A stretch of 64,000 nucleotides of DNA from assembly GCF_027887165.1 (NCBI RefSeq), contig NC_077232.1, positions 14,657,255 to 14,721,254 of the forward strand. Reading direction: 5' to 3'. The stretch is from Monodelphis domestica (taxonomy: Eukaryota; Chordata; Mammalia; Didelphimorphia; Didelphidae). A program made the translations under genes and the position numbers. The notes beneath the pieces were generated by a model. It was not told the DNA's origin and made no database searches. It saw only the letters and a list, made by a program, of their open reading frames with translations. Shown here one piece after another: positions 22,381 to 33,794 of this stretch (position 1 is its first letter; each line of letters begins with the position of its first letter).

Positions 22381-23105
22381 TGTAGCGATTAACCAGTCCA
22401 CAGTGACAGGAAGTAGGAACTGGGGACCCCTCTACTGGGCCAATGTCAGTTGGTTGGGGCTGTCCATTGCTGACAGTTGGGGCTAACAGTTTGGTGGGTC
22501 AGTTGTGACAGTTACGGTTGGGAGTTGTGGGAAAATTGGCTGCTGGGAGTATTTTGGATTGGTGGTTGGCATTTAGTTGTGGGAATATAAAGGTGCTCCA
22601 GAGCTTACCAAGAGGACTTTTGACTTTAGCTTTTAGAGAGCGTTTTGGCTTTTGGTTTGGGGGCTTTTGGTTTGGCTGTTAGTTTCATTTTTTTTTCCTT
22701 CCTTGAACTTTTTGGAAGGTGGCTGTTCTTTGTTGACAGACTTAATTGGAGTTGGATTAAGCATTGATTGAGTTGGTTTTGATTGGACTGGATTGGATTG
22801 GAACTTTGTGTGGTGGTTGTTATTAGTGATAGTTATAGGCAGTTTTAGGTAGTAATTAATAGGTAGTTAAATAGGATAACTTGTATGGAAATTGGGGAAT
22901 TGTCTTTCTCTACATTTTTCCTATATTTCTCTCCTTTATTATATTCATTTTATTGTATTCTCTTATCTCTATTTTAATAAACAAAATTGTTAATTGTTAA
23001 ATGCTGAGAGAACTTTTCTCTGCTTTAAGGAATAATATTATTTTATGACTCTACTATATTCTCACTAAAACTTAAATTATTAAAAGCTGCTCTCTTATTT
23101 TGACA
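22381..23105 (+). mobile_element. Candidate LTR
   Basis: It has an LTR-like layout: TG start, a G/T-rich U3, AATATAAAGG TATA-like box at about 22,598, AATAAA at about 22,976, and an end TTTTGACA. No target duplication is visible and the boundaries are tentative. Confidence 0.45.
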
Positions 23106-23224
23106 AACCCCTATTTTATGCTTTACAATATGAAATATCATGGGAAAACATTAACAACTAGAAAGAGAAATTTAGGTCTTTTTTTTTTAGCAAGTGGCAT
23201 TGGATTTGAGATTTGAAAATAATT

Positions 23225-23860
23225 ATGGATTCTAATAACTCAAGCTGAAAAAGAGGTACCTGTTGGCAAAGAATTGGAAATTGATGGGATGTTCATCAAT
23301 TGGAGAATGGCTGGACAAATTGTGGCATATAATGGTAATAGAATTCTATTGTGTTGTAAGAAATGAGAAATAGGATGATTTCCAAAAAAAGCTGGAAGGA
23401 CCTTCCTGAACTGATGCAGAGAGAGTAAAATATACAGACCCAGATCATTGTACACAGTAGCAACAATATTGTCAACTGTGGAAGGCCTGGCTAATCCCAG
23501 CAATACAATCATCTAGAACAGTACTAAAGTACTTAATACTTGTGCTAAAGAATGCCATCTATCTCCAGAGAAAGAACTAAAGGAGTTGGAATGCTGATCA
23601 AAGCATATTTCTTGTTATTTGTATTTTAATTTTAAGGTTTGGGTTTTTCATGACTAATCTCTTAAAATAATAAACAATATGGAAATATATTTTGCATGAT
23701 AATAAATGTATCTCTAATTGAATTGCTTTACTTCTCTTAGCAGGGGATAGAGAAGGGAAGGAGGGAGAAACTTAGGATTGTAAAACTTCAGAAAATCTTT
23801 GTGGTATGTCATTATGACATATATTTGAAAAATAAAATATCTAATGGAAAGAAAGAGAAG
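23225..23860 (+). mobile_element. L1 3' end, older subfamily
   Basis: 'TTGATGGGATG...CAATTGGAGAATGG' and 'CTGATGCAGAGAGAG' are diverged versions of the ORF2 end and 3' UTR seen at 12,180-12,300. Confidence 0.65.
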
Positions 23861-24009
23861 TGCCTGGGAAATTGGGTTCTAGAACTGAGGAACAACCTCA
23901 GCAAAGACTTGGTAATGGGTAGTATAATGTGGTGTACCATTAATTGGTTTATAAAGAATATAAAATACTTAAAGGATAGTAATGTATAATAAATTGCAAA
24001 TATTAATTT

Positions 24010-24250
24010 TCTTAATCATAACTATTAATTATGTAGTACTTACTGTATGCCAGGCACTCTGATAAGTACTTTATAATTATTATCTCATTCAATAATCGAA
24101 ATAACCATGGAAGGTAGATGTTATTATGTTCCCCATTTTATAGCTGAGATAACTGGGCAAACTGAAGTGGTGACACTGAATAACATACAGTAACTGTATA
24201 TGGTAAGATTAGAACTCTGGTGTTCTTGACTTCCAGTCCAAATTAGTCTA
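24010..24250 (-). repeat. MIR SINE
   Basis: TATGCCAGGCACTCTGATAA followed by ATTATCTCATTCAATAA and CCCCATTTTATAGCTGAG is the reverse of MIR. Confidence 0.8.
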
Positions 24251-24881
24251 CTTTGCACCACCTAGCTGAATGTTGGGGAACTTTGGAAGACAGTGGAGTC
24301 ATTTATTTCATCCTAAAGGCAATAGATAGATACTAGATTTTCTAAATAGAAAGATATCATGGTCAAAAGCAATATATTTTACTGATGTGAGAACAGTGTG
24401 AAAATCCAAACCTCATTCCCCAAAAGGTAGTCTCTACAGAATCCCTGCAAGGTGTCATCTAGCCTGTATGTGAAGTTTTCCAAAAGAGATACCAATATCT
24501 CTCAAATTCACTCACTCCAATGATAGATATCTACAATTGGGAGAAAGATTTCTTCTTCATAAACCTTAATTTGTTCATGACTCCCAATGATTTTTCTGTA
24601 TTTTCTTTACATTCAAGAATAGGTCAATAAATCTTTTAAGTCAATGCACTGCAATTTCCCATAACTTCTCTGTGCCTAGGGAGATTTCCCTTCTTCCTAA
24701 TGAACTCTCACAATTTCACAATCCTCATCCTGATATGCCAGATATAAAATCATTTCTATTTTGTTCTTCTAATGCTCCCACTCTTCAGAGTACTTATTTA
24801 TATTTAATATCCAGAATGTAATAAAATATTCCAATTGTTATGAGATTATTTCTCTTACTAAGAAGAAATAATAATCAGGAT

Positions 24882-24935
24882 AATAGTAGTAGTAGTAGTA
24901 CTAATAGTAAAAGTAGAGTCATAGTAGTAGTAGTT

Positions 24936-24966
<31 letters not shown>

Positions 24967-24998
24967 CAGTAGAAGTGGTGGTAGTGGTAGTAGTAACA
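24882..24998 (+). repeat. (TAG)n trinucleotide microsatellite
   Basis: The imperfect TAG/GTA array is interrupted by ACTAATAGTAAAAG and degrades to GTGGTAG. The 66-codon frame through it is a translation of the repeat. Confidence 0.95.
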
Positions 24999-25019
24999 AT
25001 TCAGCTAGTTCATTATAGT

Positions 25020-25225
25020 TTGCACAGCATTTATACATAATCCCCATTTGATCCCCATCACAACCTTGGAATATGTGTACTATTATTATTTCAATGCTAT
25101 AGATTAGAAAACTGAGACCATCAGAGATTAGGGGTCTTGCAAAGGATCAAACAGTTAATTATTGTCTGATATCAGATCTGAATTTACATCTTCCTGACTT
25201 TGAGTACATTGATCTCTCTACTGTG
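25020..25225 (-). repeat. MIR-like relic
   Basis: TTTACACAGCA-like start, ATCACAACCTTGGAATATG, then AGAAAACTGAGACCATCAGA. This is the reverse MIR order but diverged. Confidence 0.5.
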
Positions 25226-25392
25226 AAAATAAGATTCTTTAAAACTGGCAGTAATTCTTCAATTTTGGTTGCTTTATCAAAATCTTGAACCTTTTTGAAC
25301 ACTTAAATCCTCATAACTTTTTAAAGCAAATTTCACCAAAACATGAAGCATTTGTGGTATTTTGTTGTCCAATGAAAAATTACATTTATTGA

Positions 25393-26043
25393 TGTAGCAG
25401 TCCACACCTGTCTAGGGGCAAGGGAAACAGTATGTACAGATTGTCTTAGAAGAGAGTATCCTCAGTCTTGAGCATGCTCAGACTTGCACATGGCTGGGAA
25501 AGCCACTGACCCTTGACCCCAGCTTCCCCCAGGTTAGGTGGGAAAACAAGTTTCTTTGTGCTCACCTGGCTAAGAGAAACCACACCTATACCTTGTCATT
25601 AACCAATGATAATCATCCCTATGTGTTGTGTATATTTGCATATCAAATAGATTAAATACAGCCACAGCAATCTCTGCCCCTCCTCTCTTCTTCTCTTCCT
25701 CTTGGATCTCAGCTCCCACTGATGTCTGTCCTTGCTGGAGCTTGGCCTCTGGCCAACCTCCATCTTTAATCCTTCTCTATCTCTCTCACCTGGGACCTGG
25801 CCTTCGGTCAGGCACTTTCTTTTCTCTATCATCTCTCCGACCTGTGTGGTATGAAGTTTGGATCACTGGACGGGAATAAGCCTTCTGAATAGTCCACTGA
25901 TCAGAGTTTTGCTGTGGCTCATTGATAATTAATAAGGCCTGGATTTCTGACTCATTCCTGCCACCGCATTTCTTTAATTTGACTCCGCCATCCCCCTCGC
26001 GGTATCCAAAAATTCTATCCTTCTTCTATTTTCCTACCTTACA
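25393..26043 (+). mobile_element. Candidate LTR with promoter-like motifs
   Basis: It starts TGTAGCAGTCC. It carries AACCAATGA at about 25,598 (CCAAT), the octamer ATTTGCAT at 25,634-25,641 and an A/T-rich TATA-like stretch behind it, then a C/T-rich R/U5-like half. The end is either 25,990 or 26,043. No target duplication and no internal region were found. Confidence 0.45.
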
Positions 26044-27488
26044 GCTTCTCTCACCTTGGGAAGCTTTAATTACTATGAAATTCCCTCTTACTTATTCAGC
26101 CTAATTCTTTAGCCTGCCAAAAACCTTTTGCATCATAACTCAATCTATGTGTTATCTCTCTCTCTCAGTTTTTTATCATCCACAAATTTGAAAAGTCTAC
26201 CATCTTTTTCTACATCCTAGCCATTGACCAAGAATTTACATAAGTCATTTCATTTGGAGGCATATGATTATGGAAACACTACCAGGGGCTTCTTTTTATA
26301 GATAAAAAGTAAATCGTATCAAGATATTAACTATAAGAATGAAATTTAAAGCAACTGCTCTTTATTGTACTTAACTTCCAACAAAAATTAAGAGACTTCT
26401 GAAATATAGAGCTCATCCTACTTTCCTCCCAAATTAAACAATAAGTATAATTGGAGTTGGTCAGAGGCTTTTCCCACCATGCTCAAGATAAATAGGCTCC
26501 TCAAGGACCAAAGAAATGTGAGATGCAATGTAAAAAAATAGGTTGGAAATTTTCTAAACACACACAGAATGACATATAATCTGTGTGTGTGAGTGTAAAT
26601 GTAACTGTTACAATGTTCATTGGTGTGGGCCTCCCTCATCCTCATTTCTACAGATGAGTACCCTGTGCATTTCTGTGGGGAGGGCCAGTGTTGGGGGACC
26701 TTAGGAGACAGGAGAGTTCTAGCCTGTAGGCTTTTTGGCTTTAGGAGTCATCTTGGATACTTCTGACTGCCCAGTTTCAGAAAGGAAATGGCTAATGCCA
26801 ACTCTACTTCAAGCAACTGAAAGGAGAACAAGTTTATGGGAAGAAGCCAGCCTGAAAGGAGTTCACAGTCTATCACATCCATATATCCAACTTGCTACCC
26901 TAAAACCTGCAGATTGAGATCTAAGAACTCTCTCGGCTGATCTAAATTACCTTCATTCTGTATTGTCTAGTACACATTCTCCTGTGTATGCTTTCTGATT
27001 TTTTGTGTTATTCTTAATGTGGATTAATGCGATTCTTTTCTACATCCAAACTCTATTCATTGTGAAATCTCAACCTAGAATGCAAGGAATTAAGCTAGAG
27101 GTGTTCTTTTCCCTTATTCAACAGTGAAAAGCATGTCAGTTTGAACCCCAAAACCATATATTCTAGACTATTCTCAGAGGGGGGTTCCAGAGATTACTTT
27201 TCATTAAGTAGGAAGCTTTTCATAGACATATTTTCACAAATTGCTTTATGAAGAAAAATTACCCAAACTTGAGATCCTTATAAATTGCTGCAATCAATCT
27301 CTCACCATTGAGAGAAAAATCAGGAAATCATGTTCAGTCTGAGGGAAAGGCAAGCTTTCTACTTACCAAGGCTAATGAGTTTCAATGCTTTCACATTCAT
27401 ATATTCCTAAGAGTAAAATATTGATGATTAGTTAATGAGAACTCATTAAAATTTTATGTTATAATTTACCAATATAGTAATGTATTAG
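26044..27488. other. No gene recognised
   Basis: AT-rich unique-looking DNA with a short CA/GT-rich inverted patch at 26,560-26,600. No coding region is supported. Confidence 0.5.
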
Positions 27489-28042
27489 GGATGTTTGGGG
27501 TGCTCAGGGAGGGGTAATATCTCTGGTATGGAGGGCTTGTTGTGCCCTTCTAGGGCAGCTCTCCAGCCACTCACCCTCATCTGACACCCAGCTCTCACTT
27601 GTGGCTCTTATTAGCTGCTAGCATGTGGCAGCGGCCACACCCCGGGCAAAGGCTTCGACAGGGCAGATAAACCTTGTGAGTGTAGCCATCGGGTTAACAT
27701 CGTCCCCTGGTGAACTAGGGCTTTGCTCACCCAGCATGTGAAGACTGCTTTGGTGGAACAGGCAGAAGAAACCAACAAGAAGTTTCAATGGCTGAGATGG
27801 CGATGCAGCAAAGCACTGTGGAGTGCTTAGGGCGTGTTGGAGCACAAAAGACAACACGGCCATCCAATGCAGCTGAGGAAGTCTCCAGGTGTAATGACTT
27901 TTCGTGCCAATGGACCCAGGCTTCCAATGACGAGATAGTGGGACTGTCTCTGTGCATTGACTTTTCCACTTAAATCTTCATGCACAGGTGTCATTGTGCA
28001 CAAAAAAGCACAAAGACAATCATCATCCTCGGTTTGAGAGAC
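27489..28042 (-). repeat. R1: copy of the unclassified R repeat
   Basis: It is one of four copies sharing about 560-585 bp (R1 here; R2 split by ERV-C; R3 37,247-37,830; R4 41,473-42,035). It is GC-richer than its surroundings. In the orientation of its conserved frame, R starts GTCTCTCGGTAACCGAGGATGA and ends CACCCCATACACCCC. There is no poly(A) tail, no A/B box, and no terminal inverted repeat. An 80-codon frame is open at 27,727-27,969. Confidence 0.85.
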
Positions 28043-28090
28043 AACCAACAACAAGTGTCTCTGTAACTGAGGATGACGATTGTCTTTGTG
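28009..28090. repeat. Inverted repeat at an R head-to-head junction
   Basis: Arms 28,009-28,042 and 28,057-28,090 are near-complementary around a 14-nt spacer. They are the 5' ends of two R copies (R1 and R2) facing each other. Confidence 0.85.
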
Positions 28091-28125
28091 CGCTTTCATC
28101 TGTGATGTAAATGAGTGTGCACAAA
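28057..28125 (+). repeat. R2, 5' piece (split by ERV-C)
   Basis: It matches the first ~75 bp of R3, up to GTGTGCACAAA, in plus orientation. The rest of the same R copy resumes at 33,795, after the ERV-C LTR. Confidence 0.75.
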
Positions 28126-28200
28126 CCAATAGTAACCGCATAAGAAAAAGCAAACACAAACATTATTACATTTGTAAGTCTCCATAATAATGCAATTCCA

Positions 28201-28575
28201 TTGCAAACTGATGATGAATTGCAAAATGAATGTTCAAAGCAACAAGAAAAGTCTGTCAATGAAGAACAAAACTGGGATTTGAACAAAATAGAAATAGAGG
28301 CCCCTATGGTCCAAGTGTGCCAACAAAATGAGAGCACAGAACCAAGGGTCATGATAAAAGTGGCTAATGGGATATACCCAGCTCTTATTGATACAGGAGC
28401 AACTAAATCTGTTTTAAAAACATCTCCTGAAGACAGAAAAAACACAAGTTACATACAAATAATGGGGGCTACAGGGAAAAAAACAGAGAGTACCAAAACT
28501 AAAATAAAAAATGGTAAAACTAGGACACCTAACAACAGAACACACATTTTTGTTAATCCCAGAATGCCCAATTAA
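28201..28575 (+). pseudogene. pol: ERV-C protease
   Basis: The aspartic protease active site D-T-G-A-T lies at about 28,390-28,404, within a typical A-L-I-D-T-G-A context. The 124-codon reading then slips: the second conserved motif (N-L-L-G-R-D) appears at about 28,578-28,596 in another frame. The Met used by the open frame has no special support because the gag part upstream is deleted. Retroviral protease would process Gag and Gag-Pol. Confidence 0.8.
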
Positions 28576-28595
28576 CCTTCTTGGGAGAGACTTTT

Positions 28596-30033
28596 TGTGT
28601 AAAATTGGAGCAACTATTCAATGTGATGAATCAGGGAAATTTTTTTTCTACATCTACCCAAAGACTCTTTAAAACATTATCCATTTCTCTTCATGGGGCA
28701 AGTAGATGATGAACAAGTTCAGAATGAAGGTACAACATTTGAAATACCAAGTGATATACCCGAAGGACTTTGGGCTACACATTCTTCAGATGTAGGGATT
28801 CTAAAGTCAGCAACATCAATAAAAGTGGGAGTTAAATAAGGGACACCACTAAGGATACCATAATACAAATTAAGTAAAGAAGCCATAGATGGAATCAACC
28901 CAATTATCCAAAGCTTGTTGGATCAGAAAATTCTAATACCAACAATTTCAGAATATAATAGGCCAATAATAGCCATAAAGAAAACTAAATGTGACTCTGA
29001 AGAAAAAGTTCAATAGAGACTGGTCCAAGATTTAAGGGCAGTAAATAACTTTGTGAAAAAGTCCCATGCAGTCATTCCAAGCCCATCTAAAATAATTTCA
29101 GAAATCCCAAGTAACTCTAGATATTATACTGTTGTTGATCTGTATAGTGCTTATTTTAGCATTCCAATTGCAAAGGAAAGCCAAAAAATCTTTGCTTTCA
29201 ATTGGAATGGGACTCAGATGACATGGGGAAGATTACCGATGGGATTCTGTGATAGCCCAACAGCATTTTGCCAAATCTTGCAACAAGATTTATAGAACAT
29301 CTGACTCAAGGAAAGCAAAATTGTGCACTATTTGGATGACATTCTTCTTGCATTCCCATCTGCTAAAGTTTGTTATCAGGACAGTAAAAAACTCCCCCTC
29401 GAGCTATATGAGAAAATTCACAAAGTTTGCAAATCAAAACTACAATGGGCCATGCCTAAAGTAGAATACCTAGGATTTGTCTTGGAAAAGGGGATGAGAA
29501 AGATTTCCAAGAAAAGAGTAGAGGACATACTGAAGCTCAGTGTGCCAAAGACTAAGAAACAACTGAGAGCCTTTTTAGGAGTGACAGGTTTCTGTAGACA
29601 ATGGATCCCAGGCTATAGCCAAATAACAAAATGCCTTAAGGACTTAACCAAAAACACAGTCACTGAACCTTTGAAATTAATGAAAGAGCACCTCCAACCC
29701 TTGGCACAGCTCAAAGAAGCAATCATAACAGCACCAGCCTTAGGTATTCCAGACTACAACAAAGAATTCCATCTCTTTGTACATGAAGCAAGAGGCATTG
29801 CTTCTGGAGTGTTAGTCCAAACTTTAGGACCTAATCTTAGGCCAGTGGCATATTATAGTACACAGCTAGATATAATTGAGAAAGGAATGATTTCCAGTTT
29901 GAGAGCAATCGCAGCCACGGCAACCATGATCCAAAAGTCATCTGATTTGGTATTAGGACCAAAACTTAATGTCTACTCTGCACACCAACTAGAATCCATA
30001 TTGAAGAAATGCCATTTACAAGCTTTCACATAG
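28596..30033 (+). pseudogene. pol: ERV-C reverse transcriptase
   Basis: The RT palm and fingers are recognisable (V-D-L-Y-S-A-Y-F-S-I-P at about 29,123-29,165), and the catalytic Y-L-D-D is at about 29,329-29,340. The connection domain follows, with Q-L-R-A-F-L-G-V-T-G-F-C-R. Stops lie near 28,836, 29,014, 29,292 and 30,031, and frames change near 29,300. It cannot make one protein as it stands. Confidence 0.88.
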
Positions 30034-30703
30034 CAAAGACTTTCTCAATACGAAATTGTGTTACTAAGCAATGAAAACATCTCTTTAAGACTTTGCCAAC
30101 CATTGAATCCAGCATCCTTGATTCCAGATTTGCTGTTGGAAGGGGGAACACATACATAATTGCCAAGAAACAATATCAACAGTAGAAAAATCAAGAAATG
30201 ATTCAAAAGACACTCCCCTGGAACAACTGGACATTGAAATGTATACTGATGGTTTGAGCAGGATAGTTAATGGAGAAAGGTATACTGCAGTAGCAGTAGT
30301 AACACTAACAGAGACATTATGGTATGCATCCTTACCAAAGCACATGAGCGCTCAAGGGGAAGAGCTAGATGCTTTATTAAATGCTTTGCAAATTGGTAAA
30401 GATAAACAGGTCAATATTTACACAGATTCCCAGTATGCATTTTCAGTAATTCATGCCACTGCAGAAATTTGGAAACATAGAGGATTTTTGACAAGTGCAG
30501 GTAAAGAGATCGCATATGCCAAAGTAATAATGCAACTTCTTGAGGCTATACAACTTCCCAAGGAAGTGGCAATAATCCACTGTAGATCACACACAGGAGC
30601 TAATGATCATGTGTCTTTAGGAAACCATAGAGCTGACATTACAGCAAAATTTGGAGCTAGAGAAGGACCTTTTTATGTATTGAATTTCTCAATAGTTGAA
30701 TAG
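30034..30703 (+). pseudogene. pol: ERV-C RNase H
   Basis: The frame 30,239-30,703 carries the RNase H signature: Y-T-D-G at the start, then an E (in Q-G-E-E-L-D-A-L), then I-Y-T-D-S-Q-Y-A-F, and a basic/His region H-C-R-S-H-T-G. These are the D-E-D residues of the active site. The first Met is internal. It ends in TAG before the integrase zinc domain. Confidence 0.85.
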
Positions 30704-31176
30704 GACAATCGAACTGATGCCTATAATGAGCAGGAAATTCAATCATGGATAAAGAACTTAGGAGCAAAAAAAATAAGAGGAATATGGTTTTCGCAACTAG
30801 GCAAGCCCATTCTGCCTAAAAATTTATTTTATCATGTGTGCAATGCAATACATGCACAAGGGCACTGTGGAACCCAAGCTGTGATTGATTCAGTGAGACG
30901 ATTTTGGACTGCACCAGGAATATCCTCATATACCATAAGGATTTGTCAAAAATGTAACATTTGTATTTAGTTCAATCAGGGAGTTTATAAGACCAAAGGC
31001 TTAGGAGGTCGTCCCTTAGCATATACCCAATTTGAATACATACAGATAGATTTTATCAATATGCCAAACGACAAAGGGTTTAAGTATTGCCTTGTCATCA
31101 TAGACAGACTGACTAGATGGCCAGAAGTTTTTCCTTCCAAAAAGAACAACGCAGCATTTGTGGTTAAAATCCTATT

Positions 31177-31189
31177 AAAAGAAATCATA
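31177..31189 (+). repeat. 5' target-site duplication of the L1 insert
   Basis: AAAAGAAATCATA; the second copy is at 31,661-31,673. Confidence 0.85.
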
Positions 31190-31660
31190 TGGAGAAGTTC
31201 CATGGAGACAGGAACAACCTCCAGGAAGTGATGCAGAGCGAGAGGAGCAGAACCAGGAGAACATTGTACACAGAGACTAATACACTGTGGTATAATCGAA
31301 CGTAATGGACTTCTCCATTAGGGGCGGTGTAATGTCCCTGAACAACTTTCAGGGATCCAGGAGAAAAAAAACACCATTCATAAGCAAAGGATAAACTATG
31401 GGAGTGGAAACACCGAGAAAAAGCAACTGCCTGAATACAGAGGTTGAGGGGACATGACAGAGGATAGACTTTAAATGAACACTCTAATGCAAATACTATC
31501 AACAAAGCAATGGGTTCAAATCAAGAAAACATCTAATGCCCAGTGGACTTACGCGTCGGCTATGGGGGGTGGGGGGGAGGAAAAGAAAATGATCTATGTC
31601 TTTAACGAATAATGCTTGGAAATGATCAAATACAATATATTTAAAAAAAAAAAGAAAAAA
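31190..31660 (+). mobile_element. 5'-truncated L1 (3' UTR and poly(A)) inserted in ERV-C integrase
   Basis: It contains the recurrent L1 3' UTR (CTCCAGGAAGTGATGCAGAG, GAGCAGAACCAGGAGAAC) and ends in a long A-rich tail. It is flanked by the 13-bp duplication AAAAGAAATCATA, and the integrase reading resumes at the second copy. Confidence 0.9.
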
Positions 31661-31673
31661 AAAAGAAATCATA
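31661..31673 (+). repeat. 3' target-site duplication of the L1 insert
   Basis: AAAAGAAATCATA, with the A's merging into the tail of the insert. Confidence 0.85.
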
Positions 31674-32381
31674 CCTAGATTTGGGATTCCCTCAAAATTG
31701 GACTCAGACTGTGGAAGTCACTTTACTCAGTCAATAGTAAAGGAAATTTATAAAAATCTAGGAATACAAGCGACATACCACACACCATATCATCCCCAAA
31801 GTTCAGGGCAAGTGGAGAGATTAAATAAAGACATTAAAACATTGATAGGAAAATTTTGTGCAGAAACACACCAAAAATGGACAAACATTCTGCCATTATT
31901 TCTGTTCCATCTTAGAACACGACCCAGTGGAGATTTGTATATCTCTCCATTTGAGATGCGATATGGACACGCAGTTTGGCAAGGAAGGACTTGTAAAACA
32001 GCTTACATTGCAATGATAGGTGGAGACTGTCAATTAACAAAATACATACAAGCTTTACAGACAAGAATAGCAGAATTGCATGAAATGGGTTTGATACAAC
32101 AAACAGTACCCCTGGATTACAATTTGCACAACATCAAACCAGGAGACATAGTATACTTAAAAATTTCAATAGAAAATTGGCTACAGACATAAGATGGACT
32201 GGACCACATGAAGTATTGCTTACTACTCCAACAGCTATAAAAGTTGCAGGGAAAGACTCATGGTTTCACTGTTCCCACGTGAAACCAGAAAAAGTTCAAC
32301 ACCACTGTAACAGACATCGAAGATAATTAGACAACAGATAGTGCTGAGAAATGAAAACAAAAACTGATTAACATAAAAGCA

Positions 32382-32455
32382 ACCCAGAGGAAAAGCATCC
32401 CAGCAGAAAAGCATCCCAGAGGAAAAGATTTTAATCCAGCCCAGAGGAAAAGCAT
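32382..32455 (+). repeat. Purine-rich tandem repeat in the ERV-C 3' region
   Basis: The unit CCCAGAGGAAAAGCAT recurs about four times (one copy reads CCCAGCAGAAAAGCAT, another ends in GATTTT). Confidence 0.85.
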
Positions 32456-33125
32456 CAAGAAAAGATGCTAGAGACAAGAAAGAGGAAAAGCTGAAATGCA
32501 CAGCTAAGACTTGAACTTTGTAAATTTATTTATATAAGAAGAGGACAGCCTGAAAAAAAGGAACTTATATGTAAGACTGTGTTGAAATAATAAAACAAAA
32601 GTAATTTCACATATTAGGAAAATAGCATGCATCACTACATAACATGGAAGAAAGAAGAGATCCATCAGTCAACATGAGAAGTGGAAATCTGAAGAAACTT
32701 GGTAAGTATTAATTCAGCACAACACTATTAGACACAAAACAAAAAATCACATACTAACATATTGAGAGACCTTGTTTATATAAACAAGTGTCTGAAATTG
32801 TATTTATGAAACATGTAAATATGTATATAGTTAGTTCCATAGGTCTTAGGCAATAGAAAGATCAATAGATATTTCTATTTGACATCAGGATGTGGAACAA
32901 TGTATATTGTAGTATTATATGTAAATAATTTCTGTAAATAATGTATTAGTTTTAGTTAACTTAGAATAAGTAGTATTAGCACTAAGATTCAAATTTCTTG
33001 TAATAGTTTTGTTCAACATTTATTGTACTGAATTTATTGTAAAACCTCAAAATTACCCTTACCCTTACTTTCTGTAAAGAATCCTTAGAATAGATTTAGT
33101 AAATTGGTAACTATAATATAAATAT

Positions 33126-33146
33126 GTGACCCTGGGAAGGTCACAA
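33126..33146 (+). other. Stem-loop beside the PPT of ERV-C
   Basis: Seven base pairs (TGTGACC/GGTCACA) around a 7-nt loop. It ends 17 nt before the LTR start. Sequence is unrelated to the ERV-D hairpin. Confidence 0.75.
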
Positions 33147-33163
33147 CAAAAAAGGGGAAGATT

Positions 33164-33791
33164 GTGGAAAGGAAACTAGACTAACAGTTTGTGTGGGGGA
33201 AGGGGCAACTGGGAGTGGCAGTTGGGTCTTGTGACTAGCACTTCTTGCCTGCGGGGAGAGATTTGCTTCCTGGTGTTGGAGGAGAGAGGAGCTTGTTTTA
33301 GCCCAGCCTGGTGTGGTGTGCTGCCTCTTCTTGGTTCAGCCCGAAGATTCAGGCCCACTTACTTCTGAAAGTTAGAATTGTTCTTGTTTGCTTTCTGTCT
33401 ACTTCTAAGGTTCTAAAAAACAAAAGAGGTCTGATATACAGTAGACGGAGTGGGACAAACCCTCCGCCAGCCTCTGGGGCCTGGCCTCAGGTCTGAAGCA
33501 GGGAAAAAACTCCAATCCCAACTGGTCATTTAAACTTTATATTATTTGAATTCGCAGTCAGATAAGTGCACTATCATTTCTGGTCATAGAGGGAGCTGAA
33601 CTTCAGTTCAGTCATCAAGGCAAATAGACCTTATCTGACCCCTGCTATTTCCTCTCAGCAGGGGGCATCTCCCACCTTTGTTTCACCAAACAGTGTTCCC
33701 TCTCTCCCCTTAACTCCTCCTTACCCCTACACAAACCTCCCATTTATTCCCCATTTTTCCAATCCTATTTCTTTTCCCAATAAATATTACA
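33164..33791 (+). mobile_element. ERV-C 3' LTR
   Basis: It starts TGTGGAAAGG directly after the PPT and ends ATATTACA. AATAAA lies just before the end (33,780). The G-rich U3 and C/T-rich second half are typical. Confidence 0.8.
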
Positions 33792-33794
33792 GGA

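Larger units (their letters stand above)
30704..32327 (+). pseudogene. pol: ERV-C integrase, interrupted by L1
   Basis: The N-terminal HHCC zinc domain (H-x3-H, C-x2-C) lies at about 30,833-30,966, followed by a TAG. The core begins with the first catalytic Asp in I-D-F, then R-L-T-R-W-P-E. The reading is split at Lys-Glu-Ile-Ile by an L1 insert and resumes at 31,674 with the second Asp (D-S-D-C-G-S-H-F) and the Glu of D,D-35-E (S-G-Q-V-E-R). The last part shifts frame near 32,190 and ends at about 32,327. Confidence 0.88.
32328..33163 (+). mobile_element. ERV-C 3' non-coding region, hairpin and PPT
   Basis: No envelope-like reading is present. The region ends in a TGTGACC...GGTCACA stem-loop (33,126-33,146) and a PPT (AAAAAAGGGGAAGAT, to 33,163). 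Confidence 0.75.
28126..33791 (+). mobile_element. ERV-C: gammaretrovirus-like provirus lacking 5' LTR and gag
   Basis: The order is protease, RT, RNase H, integrase (interrupted by an L1), env-less 3' region, PPT and 3' LTR. The proteins align in order with ERV-D but differ at many residues, so this is another lineage. It lies between two pieces of one R repeat, so it inserted into R. About 10 bp of R are missing at the junction together with the 5' LTR and gag, indicating a later 5' deletion. Confidence 0.85.

Noticed and set aside
24840..25040. 66-codon frame with long Val runs
   Set aside because: It translates the TAG/GTA microsatellite.
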